A stretch of 64,000 bases of DNA from Thalassotalea psychrophila. GTDB lineage: Bacteria > Pseudomonadota > Gammaproteobacteria > Enterobacterales > Alteromonadaceae. Position 1 is the first letter of the stretch. Each line of letters starts with the position of its first letter. The notes under the pieces are model-generated. The model saw only the letters and a list, made by a program, of their open reading frames with translations, searched no databases and had not been told where the DNA came from. The translations under genes were made by a program, and so were the position numbers. Shown here piece by piece: positions 46,447 through 54,214 of this stretch. The stretch spans positions 1,860,001-1,924,000 of the forward strand of contig NZ_CP134145.1 in assembly GCF_031583595.1 (NCBI RefSeq), written 5' to 3'.

Positions 46447-47391
46447 ATGAAAGCTACTAATACAACTGCTGCATTACATGACGATCCCGATATATATACC
46501 AGTTTGGATGCACTGCGACGCCTGCAATTTAAAGCACAAGGGTTTTCGTTTACACCAAAGCAACCTGTTAATAGCATCCTTGCGGGTAAAAATGCCTCAA
46601 AATTACGTGGTCGCGGTCTAAACTTTGAAGAAATGCGCCAATACCATATTGGTGACGATATTCGCACCATGGATTGGAAGGTAACAATTCGCACCGGTAA
46701 ACCGCACGTAAAGGTTTATACCGAAGAGCGTGAACGTAATGTCTTGCTATTGGTGGACCAAAGACAAAGTATGTTCTTTGGCAGTAAAGGTAAAATGAAG
46801 TCTGTTATTGCTGCTGAAATTGCCGCACTGATTGCTTGGAAAGTCATTGATAGTACCGATAGAGTGGGTGGCGTAATTTTTAATGACAACAATGCTGTAA
46901 GCATGGGACCAAAGCGAAGCAGAAACCAGGTTATCCAATTAATGGCTGAAATTACCCGTCAAAATCATCTACTTAAAAGTGGTGAAGTTGGTAAAGAACA
47001 TCACTTATCACTTGAGCATATGCTTGAACAAGTAACACGCATTGTTGGCCATGACGCCTTGGTTATTTTTATAACTGATGGCTATGGTTGGAACCAAAAA
47101 TGCAGTGAATACATTAAAACACTGAGCCAACACAATGAAATCATTTTTTGTCATGTAAGCGATCCTCTTGAGCATCAATTGGCAACTATGTCACAAATGG
47201 TGATAAGTGATGGTGACATGCAAATTGAGGTGTCGTCAAAAACGCCACAATTACAGCAAAAATTTCAACAAGATGTGATCGAAAAATTAGATTTGTTTGC
47301 CAAAGTTGCCAGTAAGTATCGAATTCCTGTATTGCCCTTTGACACCTTAACTGCAACTGAAAAGCAACTGCGAAAAGCACTTGGCTTATAA
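46447..47391 (+). CDS. DUF58 protein of the MoxR-Bat operon
   Basis: 314 residues without membrane segments. The DUF58 signature is clear: RGRGLNFEEMRQYHIGDDIR then MDWKVTIRTGKPHVKVYTEE (about 57-100). It continues into a VWA-like fold whose metal site is altered (LLLVDQRQSMFFG instead of D-x-S-x-S). Nine bases separate it from moxR, and its ribosome-binding site overlaps the moxR stop codon. DUF58 proteins almost always accompany MoxR and are thought to be partners of the ATPase. Confidence 0.93.
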   Translation: MKATNTTAALHDDPDIYTSLDALRRLQFKAQGFSFTPKQPVNSILAGKNASKLRGRGLNFEEMRQYHIGDDIRTMDWKVTIRTGKPHVKVYTEERERNVLLLVDQRQSMFFGSKGKMKSVIAAEIAALIAWKVIDSTDRVGGVIFNDNNAVSMGPKRSRNQVIQLMAEITRQNHLLKSGEVGKEHHLSLEHMLEQVTRIVGHDALVIFITDGYGWNQKCSEYIKTLSQHNEIIFCHVSDPLEHQLATMSQMVISDGDMQIEVSSKTPQLQQKFQQDVIEKLDLFAKVASKYRIPVLPFDTLTATEKQLRKALGL

Positions 47392-47439
47392 CTCTGATCA
47401 GATTTTTAGTAAATATAACGATATTGAAACCAATAATTT

Positions 47440-47946
47440 ATGGCTGAAGCACTTACAAACACAATAACTCCTAATAATAGCAATCCTTTGCTAAAAGACT
47501 TTAGTGAGATATCTGCCCCTGTTGATATTAATTGGTGGCCGCAGACTCTTGGCTGGCAAATAATTTTACTGATTTTTATTTGCTACTTACTTTATAGAAT
47601 TTATTTAGTATTTAAACGCTATGTGAGTAATGCTTATCGTCGTGGTGCGTTGTTGCAACTTGCCCAACTTGGCAATGAAAAAGAAGATATAAAATTGATC
47701 CCGCAGTTACTTAGAAGCACCGCTCTGTATGCATATGAGCGAAAGGTTATAAGCCCGCTACTCGGTGCAAACTGGGAGCAATGGTTAGATTCACAATGTA
47801 AAAATGCCAAGTTTCATAGTCAATTTTCAGGCGTGCTAAATAACTTAGCCTATTCACCTGAAGTTGATTTAGAACCACAACAACTCATTGCTTTTAAACA
47901 ACAAGTCGCGCACTGGATAGCTAATCATAGAGGTATGTATGATTGA
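47440..47946 (+). CDS. DUF4381 membrane protein of the MoxR-Bat operon
   Basis: 168 residues. A short N-terminal part is followed by PVDINWWPQTLGWQIIL and one transmembrane segment (about 42-60, ILLIFICYLLYRIYLVF), then a cytoplasmic helical region with RRGALLQL and WEQWLDSQC. This matches DUF4381, regularly found between DUF58 and the BatA-type VWA gene. Its end overlaps the next start by eight bases, showing translational coupling. Confidence 0.88.
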   Translation: MAEALTNTITPNNSNPLLKDFSEISAPVDINWWPQTLGWQIILLIFICYLLYRIYLVFKRYVSNAYRRGALLQLAQLGNEKEDIKLIPQLLRSTALYAYERKVISPLLGANWEQWLDSQCKNAKFHSQFSGVLNNLAYSPEVDLEPQQLIAFKQQVAHWIANHRGMYD

Positions 47947-48991
47947 ATTTGCATACCCTTGGGCTTTTGTCTTACTAGCTTTACCTTTTATAGTTTATTT
48001 AGTGGCGCCTGCTTACAAAGAACAACGAGACTCGTTGCAAGTTCCTTATTTTAAAAGGTTGGTAGAGGTTTCTGGAGAGCAACCTCGCGCCGGTGCTGTG
48101 CTATTAAAACGACGTACAATACAAAAAGTATTGCTAGTGATTGGTTGGATTGCACTTATTGTTGCCATTGCTAAGCCTGAATATGTTGGCGAGCCAATTG
48201 AACAGAAAAAATCAGCTCGTGAAATTATGGTGGCTTTAGATTTATCTGGCTCTATGTCTGAACAAGACTTTACTGATCAAACTGGTAATAAAGTTGATCG
48301 CTTGGTTGCTTCAAAAATTGTAATGAAAGAGTTTGCCAGTCAGCGTCAAGGCGATCGTTTAGGTTTAATATTATTTGCAGACGCGGCTTACCTACAAGCG
48401 CCTTTTACCGATGACATTTCTACCTGGCAAAATTTACTTGATGATACGCAATTAGGGTATGCAGGGTTTGCTACCGCATTTGGCGATGCCATTGGTTTAG
48501 CAATAGCAACGTTTGAGCAAGAAAAGAGCAAGCAGCGGATATTGATTTTACTTACTGATGGCGACGATACCGGCTCTAAAATGACACCAATAAAAGCAGC
48601 TGAAATTGCAGCCAAACATGATATTAAAATTTACACCATAGCGGTAGGCGACCCAAGTAGCAAAGGTGTTTATAAAATGGACTTACCAACGTTGGAAAAA
48701 GTCGCTGAAATCACCAATGGAGCAAGTTTTGAAGCACAAAATAAAGCTCAACTACAATTGGCATACGAAACTATAAATAACCTAGAAAAACAGCAATACG
48801 AAACATTGTCATATCGACCACGCACCAGTGTTCACCATTGGGCGTTTGCTGTTTATTTCATTGCTAACTTGTTGGTAGTGTTAATATTTTTAACTGCACA
48901 GTTAATAAAGCAAAAAACAGTGAAAAACCTTCCTGTTAATGAACGCAATGATGTAAGCAATAAAGTGAGCAAGGGAGAAGCACATGGGTGA
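47939..48991 (+). CDS. batA: BatA-like VWA-domain membrane protein
   Basis: 350 residues. An N-terminal aerotolerance-regulator-type segment has membrane helices at about 7-24 and 63-79. The VWA domain (about 93-280) keeps a full MIDAS: D101-L-S-G-S105, with LLTDGDD as the later acidic motif and Thr in the AGFATAFGDA loop. A third helix lies at about 300-322. Bat VWA proteins were linked to aerotolerance in Bacteroides and to stress tolerance elsewhere; the exact role is unsettled. Overlaps genes on both sides. Confidence 0.93.
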   Translation: MIEFAYPWAFVLLALPFIVYLVAPAYKEQRDSLQVPYFKRLVEVSGEQPRAGAVLLKRRTIQKVLLVIGWIALIVAIAKPEYVGEPIEQKKSAREIMVALDLSGSMSEQDFTDQTGNKVDRLVASKIVMKEFASQRQGDRLGLILFADAAYLQAPFTDDISTWQNLLDDTQLGYAGFATAFGDAIGLAIATFEQEKSKQRILILLTDGDDTGSKMTPIKAAEIAAKHDIKIYTIAVGDPSSKGVYKMDLPTLEKVAEITNGASFEAQNKAQLQLAYETINNLEKQQYETLSYRPRTSVHHWAFAVYFIANLLVVLIFLTAQLIKQKTVKNLPVNERNDVSNKVSKGEAHG

Positions 48992-49979
48992 TTTTATCTT
49001 CTCTATTTGGGATGGTTTGGCGTTATCACAACTATCAAACTTTCACTTTTTAAGGCCACTTTGGCTTTTATCAGCCATACCTTTATTTATTTTTTATCGA
49101 TTACTAGTAACTAAAGATGATTTATTTACTCAATGGCGCGGTTATATGTCAGATAAAGTTATTGCCAACCTTGCACAAACAGAGTCAAACAAGCGTTTGT
49201 TCACGCCTAAAAAGTTGTTTGCTATTTTTGCTGTTATTGCAACATTAGTGATGGCGGGACCAAGTTGGAAACAACAACAAACGCCATTTTTTGTTGATGA
49301 GTCAGTGTTAATTATTGCCTTAGATGTTTCAGAGTCTATGCAGTCAAGTGACTTGCAGCCCTCTAGGTTATTACGGGCAAAGCAAAAAATTAATGAATTA
49401 CTCGACATGCGAGGGGATGCAAAAACAGCATTGGTTGTTTACGCCGGCAGTGCTCATATTGCTATGCCAATTACGCAGGATAGGAAGATGATCGCTCATT
49501 TTCTTGATGTGCTAGATACTAATATAATGCCTGCAAGAGAAAAACTTGAACAATCACTTATTGCGCCAATTGAGCGACTGTTAGCACAGACAAAATCACC
49601 ATCAACAGTGCTGCTTGTTACCGACAGCACGGCTAATAATACAGCCACAACATTTAAAGAATTCTTTAGCAAACAAGCACACCAAATGGTGGTATGGGCA
49701 ATCGCAGAAAACCCAGACAGCGGCCTTGCGAGCAGTGCTGGCTTATCTGGTGTGCAACTTGATCAATTAGAAAGCTTAGCCGATGCAGGAAACGGCACTA
49801 TGGTGGCATTTACTCATAGCTCTGATGATGTCAAACAAGTAAGCCGTTCAATTAAAAATAATATGTTTTTAGGCGATGATAATTCGCAGCCTTGGTACGA
49901 CTCAGGTTATTTATTGTTGTTTATATTATTGGTTTTACAAGCGACTTGGTTTAGACGTGGGTGGACAATGCAATGGTAA
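48984..49979 (+). CDS. batB: BatB-like VWA-domain membrane protein
   Basis: 331 residues. Membrane helices at about 23-41 and 75-91 precede a VWA domain with MIDAS D114-V-S-E-S118 (LIIALDVSESMQSSDLQPS) and later LLVTDSTANN; a final helix lies near 308-323. It overlaps the upstream VWA gene by eight bases and the downstream TPR gene by seven. Two tandem VWA proteins are usual in Bat operons, and they may form a membrane complex with the TPR protein. Confidence 0.92.
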   Translation: MGDFIFSIWDGLALSQLSNFHFLRPLWLLSAIPLFIFYRLLVTKDDLFTQWRGYMSDKVIANLAQTESNKRLFTPKKLFAIFAVIATLVMAGPSWKQQQTPFFVDESVLIIALDVSESMQSSDLQPSRLLRAKQKINELLDMRGDAKTALVVYAGSAHIAMPITQDRKMIAHFLDVLDTNIMPAREKLEQSLIAPIERLLAQTKSPSTVLLVTDSTANNTATTFKEFFSKQAHQMVVWAIAENPDSGLASSAGLSGVQLDQLESLADAGNGTMVAFTHSSDDVKQVSRSIKNNMFLGDDNSQPWYDSGYLLLFILLVLQATWFRRGWTMQW

Positions 49980-50656
49980 ATATTCAACAAACAAGGCATT
50001 TTCAAGGTGCAACCGATAAACCTAAAGTAACACTTGCAGGCACTTTAACTAAATTGCGAGCTAAGCGTAAGCAAATTTTTACTGCCGTTATCCTTGTATT
50101 ATCAATTAGCATTTACTTGCAGCCACAAAGTTTTATCAATCTTTGGTTAACAAGGGATCAGCAAGCTAAAATTTACTTTGAACGTGGTGAATTTGAAAAG
50201 GCTGCATTAACATTTGCAAGCCAAAAATGGGTTGCACATAGCTATTATTTAAATGGCAACTTTGAGCAAGCAGCCTCTGTATATGCTCAATTTGATGATG
50301 TCGATTCCATATTTTCAAAGGCAAACGCTAATGCTCACAAAGGTAAGTTTGAGCTGGCTATAGAGCAGTTTGAACAAGTATTGAAGTTGCAGGAAGATCA
50401 TGCAGGAGCCATGAATAACATGGCTTTATTGCAAAAAATAATGAAGTCGATGACCAAAAAACCAAGCGCTAGCGATGACGAACTATCAAATGAAAACCAA
50501 GTTTTACGTAAACAAAAAGGTGACATAGAAGATAAAAAGGACGAGCCTAAAGCTAAGTCCGTTTCAGATGAACTGTGGTTAGAACAAGTGCAGAAAAACC
50601 CTGGTAAATTTTTGCAAAAGAAATTTCAACAGGAGCATATAAATGCGAGCAAATAA
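49973..50656 (+). CDS. batC: TPR-repeat membrane protein of the Bat operon (BatC-like)
   Basis: About 227 residues from ATG 49973, whose codon overlaps the upstream stop and has GTGGG close by; GTG 49961 would add four residues. One transmembrane segment lies at about 30-47 (IFTAVILVLSISIYL). TPR-like helices follow (AKIYFERGEFEKAALTF, GNFEQAASVYAQF, GKFELAIEQFEQVLKL). A charged Lys/Glu/Asp-rich tail ends in QKNPGKFLQKKFQQE, as in other Bat TPR proteins. It overlaps batD by 14 bases. Confidence 0.85.
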   Translation: MVNIQQTRHFQGATDKPKVTLAGTLTKLRAKRKQIFTAVILVLSISIYLQPQSFINLWLTRDQQAKIYFERGEFEKAALTFASQKWVAHSYYLNGNFEQAASVYAQFDDVDSIFSKANANAHKGKFELAIEQFEQVLKLQEDHAGAMNNMALLQKIMKSMTKKPSASDDELSNENQVLRKQKGDIEDKKDEPKAKSVSDELWLEQVQKNPGKFLQKKFQQEHINASK

Positions 50657-52043
50657 TATTGCCATACAGAGATCAAATAACATAGCTTCGCTATTATTAA
50701 TAGTTTTAGCATTTTTATGTTTTGTTTCCACGCCTACATTTGCAGAAACCGTTGAAAGCCTGATTGACAAGCAAGAGCTATCACTGACAATGTCATTGCA
50801 AACAGAGGGAACAATAATACCTAATCAATCGGTTACCTTTGAAATAGAGGTTATGAGTGCCCAGCCTTTTGCCGACAATATGACTTTATCGTACGTTGAT
50901 ATTACCGATGCTATCGTTATACCGCCAAGTGAAAATACAACACTAGATATTAAAACTATTGATGGTAAAGACTGGTTTGTGCAACAAAAGAAACTTGTTG
51001 TTTATACAATGCAAAATGGCGAATTTGTAGTACCGCCTGTTTCAGTTGATGTATCAATAAATTTTAAAAATAAACAAAAGGTTAAAGGGCAATTAAAAAC
51101 CAAGTCGCAACAGTTTATCGTAGATAAATCGCCAGCGTCACTTAACGGGCAAGAATACTTGGTAAGCTCGAACCTTGTGCTAACTGAACAACAAAAAGAT
51201 GCCAGTGAAACTAAGTTAGAAGTTGGCAATGCAGTAACCTTAACCTATAAACTAACTGCTGATAACATGCATGCATTGCTGTTACCTGATTTTAACATAC
51301 CAGCACTGCCGGGCATTAAGCTGTATACAAAACCGATTGTAAAAAAAGACGACGTTGATAGGTTGTCTAAGTTACAACAGGCAATTGCAAGCCAAGAAGT
51401 TACCTTTATATTTCAACAAGAAGGCCGCTACGTTATACCTGAGCAAAAAATTACTTGGTGGAATATTAAAACCAAACAGCCTCAACAAGCAATAATTGCA
51501 AAACAAGAGTTTGTAGTGGGTGATGGTGGTGGTTTAATTACTGAGAACTCACAGAGTAACACTGATGCAGAATTAGGCTCTACAAATAACTATCCGGTAT
51601 TGCAGTGGTTATATATTATTGTGCTCATTGTGTTTGGGATTTTTATTTTAAGGGCAATTTACCAGCATAAACAGGCACTAATGCAATCGTTTAAAACATC
51701 AGATAAAGCTCAGCGTAACAAACTAAAACAACTATATTTAAAGCATATTGAAGAGCAGAATTATCAAGCAGCGATAATGACGCTATATCAAGTTATTAAT
51801 GTTATTCCAGATAATGGCAGTGCCAATGCTAGTGCGCTTGCTCAGCAGCTAGAAAAAAGCCCTCAACAACAAGCGTTATTGGTTAAACTACAGCGACTTG
51901 CGTTTGCTTTTGAGATCAAAAATAATTTATCTATTTCAACCGAGGAAGCAAAAAATATTTTTAATACCTTAGTTAAAACAAAGAAAATTAGTTTGGCATT
52001 TTCACGGTTTAAATTCTCCATGGATCTTAATAACGAACAATGA
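50643..52043 (+). CDS. batD: BatD-like oxygen-tolerance protein
   Basis: 466 residues. Signal peptide about 1-39 (LLLIVLAFLCFVSTPTFA). A large periplasmic part of repeated beta domains matches BatD architecture (TMSLQTEGTIIPNQSVTFEI, GRYVIPEQKITWWN). A transmembrane segment lies at about 319-338 (WLYIIVLIVFGIFIL), and a cytoplasmic helical tail follows. It is the last gene of the operon; no strong intrinsic terminator was found before the next gene. Confidence 0.9.
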   Translation: MRANNIAIQRSNNIASLLLIVLAFLCFVSTPTFAETVESLIDKQELSLTMSLQTEGTIIPNQSVTFEIEVMSAQPFADNMTLSYVDITDAIVIPPSENTTLDIKTIDGKDWFVQQKKLVVYTMQNGEFVVPPVSVDVSINFKNKQKVKGQLKTKSQQFIVDKSPASLNGQEYLVSSNLVLTEQQKDASETKLEVGNAVTLTYKLTADNMHALLLPDFNIPALPGIKLYTKPIVKKDDVDRLSKLQQAIASQEVTFIFQQEGRYVIPEQKITWWNIKTKQPQQAIIAKQEFVVGDGGGLITENSQSNTDAELGSTNNYPVLQWLYIIVLIVFGIFILRAIYQHKQALMQSFKTSDKAQRNKLKQLYLKHIEEQNYQAAIMTLYQVINVIPDNGSANASALAQQLEKSPQQQALLVKLQRLAFAFEIKNNLSISTEEAKNIFNTLVKTKKISLAFSRFKFSMDLNNEQ

Positions 52044-52193
52044 TTTAGTGACTTACTATATTATGCTTTTAGTGAGTTATTCGTTTTAATTATAATGCTT
52101 AATGAGTTTTATACATTTGTTTTGATTGGGATTTTAGCTAAACTATAGGTATCAACTTATTTACATTTAACCATTTATTAAAAGGAAGTACAG

Positions 52194-53249
52194 ATGAATA
52201 AAATAGTTTTAACAGCAGTACTAAGCTTAAACATTTTAGCATTTTCAGCGTCTGCTGGAGACATGGCTACCAATTTAGATCAGTTTTTTAGTAAAAGTGG
52301 TACCGTAGCAACAGAAGAAAACTACCCTACGTTAGAAACATCGCGTCAGTTATTGAAAACTCAAGATCAAGTGGGTGTAAACCAATTGCTTCATAAACGC
52401 GAATTAACACCAACAGACCAACAGCCCGTTGTTCGCATGAACCGCGATACTTACTATACATTTGCAGTAGTAGATACTTCTAAAGGTGCTTATATTACAA
52501 TGCCTGAAGTTCCTGAAGGCACATACATGTCTGTTCAACCAGTAACTGAAGATCATCGTATTCAAGCCATGGTTTATGGCTCTGGTAACTTTAATTTATC
52601 TACGCATGATGGTAACTATCTTCACCTGGTTATTCGTTTAGATTCAACGCTACCAAAAGCAGAAGCTCATAAATACCAAGATCTTATGAAAATAACGGCT
52701 AAGTCTAGTATTCCATTTACATCAAAACCAGTAAATAAAGAGTCATTTCATAAAGTCGAAGCCGATTTAAAAGCACAAATGCCAGCATTGTTTAAAGCCG
52801 AAGGTGCAGAAGCTTTATATGGTATGTTTACTGATCCTCGTGATTCTTCAAAAGAAATGTTTACTGAAAAAAAATATGCGATAGGCGCAGCAATAGGTTG
52901 GGGTGGTGCACAACTTAAAGACAATGTTTACGAAGTATCTGGAAACTATGCTGCAGATAAGTGTTATCAAGCAACGTTTGAAGATCCTAAAAACAGAGCG
53001 TTTTGGTCTTTCACTGTTTACGACAAAAATGGCTTTATGTTTAACGACCTTGCTAGCTTGAGTTCAAATTCTGCGACAGCAAATAAAGACGGTACTTATA
53101 CTATGAGTTTTGGTTGTGGTGATGATGCAATTAACAACATTAAAACCAAAAACGAAACTGGTATGTTTAACTTAGGTATTCGTCACTATATGCCTTCTGA
53201 CAAAGTTATAAATGGCTATCGTTTATTACCATTACTAAAAGCTAAGTAA
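52194..53249 (+). CDS. Exported DUF1254/DUF1214 family protein (short form)
   Basis: 351 residues with a signal peptide ending at about residue 21 (FSASAG). DUF1254-like motifs are QPVVRMNRDTYYTFAVVDTS and GTYMSVQPVTEDHR. The middle motif GWGGAQLKDNVYEV and DUF1214-like motifs NRAFWSFTVYDKNGFMFND, NKDGTYTMSFG and MFNLGIRHYMPSDKV follow. Closest in layout to the gene at 44280. The ribosome-binding site AAAGGAAG lies before ATG 52194. It sits directly behind the Bat operon, with its own 150-base leader and a strong bidirectional terminator, so it is probably transcribed separately. Function unknown. Confidence 0.85.
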   Translation: MNKIVLTAVLSLNILAFSASAGDMATNLDQFFSKSGTVATEENYPTLETSRQLLKTQDQVGVNQLLHKRELTPTDQQPVVRMNRDTYYTFAVVDTSKGAYITMPEVPEGTYMSVQPVTEDHRIQAMVYGSGNFNLSTHDGNYLHLVIRLDSTLPKAEAHKYQDLMKITAKSSIPFTSKPVNKESFHKVEADLKAQMPALFKAEGAEALYGMFTDPRDSSKEMFTEKKYAIGAAIGWGGAQLKDNVYEVSGNYAADKCYQATFEDPKNRAFWSFTVYDKNGFMFNDLASLSSNSATANKDGTYTMSFGCGDDAINNIKTKNETGMFNLGIRHYMPSDKVINGYRLLPLLKAK

Positions 53250-53291
53250 GATTATCTTTTAAAGATAAAAAGGCCTTTTACAGGTTATAAT

Positions 53292-53324
53292 AAAAAGAGA
53301 TCTAACTTTAGATCTCTTTTTATT
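53292..53324. terminator. Bidirectional terminator between convergent genes
   Basis: AAAAAGAGATCTAA (53292-53305) and TTAGATCTCTTTTT (53308-53321) form fourteen perfect base pairs with A- and T-rich flanks. It can end transcription of the DUF1254/DUF1214 gene on + and of the TetR gene on -. Confidence 0.92.
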
Positions 53325-53991
53325 TTGTTTCTAAAAACTCTTCAGCAACGCTTCTATCATTCACTAATGCTAACAACTGGCTGCGAATTACTTCATTAAT
53401 ATGTTGCTGTTTATAGTCTTCTTCAGAAATACTTAACGCAATAGGTATGGCTACCGATACTGCTTGACCGAGCAATATAGATAAAAACACGTTCACGATA
53501 TATATTTTCCAGTTTACCTTCTGCCATATCACTTCTTCATCATCACCTTTAATAAAATCAACCGTTTGTTCTAAACGTTTACCAAAGTTTTGATAAAACA
53601 TGCTGTTGGCACTGTGGAGTTCACGGTTCATCATTTCTTGAATAGCAATACTGGTAAAGTACTGCTGAGTTGACCCCCATTGCTGCAGGGTATTACAAAA
53701 TTGATAGAAGCGCTCAAAAGCAGAGGCGTCTTCATATTGCTGAAATAAATCATCTATCATTTGGGCAAAGCTTTGTTCTAAATGCTCAGTTACCGCTAAA
53801 TATAAACCCTCTTTAGATTTAAAATGATACAAAATAGTTGAGTTTTTTACGCCTACTTTCTCTCTAATTTTACTTAGCGAAGCGCCTTGAAAGCCAAGCT
53901 TTGAAAATTGCTCAGCCGCAGCATTAATTAGCTGTTGCTTAGTCCAGTCGACATTTCCTTTGCCGTGTTCTGTTTTTACCGGTCTTGCCAT
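53320..53991 (-). CDS. TetR-family transcriptional regulator
   Basis: 223 residues. The N-terminal TetR helix-turn-helix is clear (about 15-62): QQLINAAAEQFSKLGFQGAS, then REKVGVKNSTILYHFKSKEG. The helical C-terminal ligand domain contains FERFYQFCNTLQQWGS. It is divergent from the desaturase-reductase fusion gene, with a 24-bp palindrome between them. In Pseudomonas aeruginosa the TetR regulator DesT controls a desaturase and its reductase, so a comparable role in lipid sensing is a reasonable inference, not shown. Confidence 0.92.
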   Translation of the reverse strand: MARPVKTEHGKGNVDWTKQQLINAAAEQFSKLGFQGASLSKIREKVGVKNSTILYHFKSKEGLYLAVTEHLEQSFAQMIDDLFQQYEDASAFERFYQFCNTLQQWGSTQQYFTSIAIQEMMNRELHSANSMFYQNFGKRLEQTVDFIKGDDEEVIWQKVNWKIYIVNVFLSILLGQAVSVAIPIALSISEEDYKQQHINEVIRSQLLALVNDRSVAEEFLETK

Positions 53992-54157
53992 CTCTTATCA
54001 CCTAAAGTTGTGAATAAATAACCTAACATTTCTAAAAAATATTAAAAAGTAAATATCTAGTGTTAACAGTAATTTATTGGCTGTTTATGTGCATACCCGT
54101 GCTATCTAAATAGAAACTTTCCAAATAGCTATTGATCGTTTAAACATTATACGATAG

Positions 54158-54181
54158 TTTATGTACCAATCGATACATAAA
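54158..54181. promoter_or_regulatory. Candidate TetR operator before the desaturase-reductase gene
   Basis: TTTATGTA (54158-54165) and TACATAAA (54174-54181) are perfect inverted arms with an eight-base centre, a typical TetR operator layout. It covers an ATG at 54161 that would otherwise be the longest start, supporting the downstream start at 54215. It lies in the gap shared by the divergent TetR gene. Confidence 0.6.
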
Positions 54182-54214
54182 ATAATACTTAAAGTGAACA
54201 TCAACAGGTTAACT

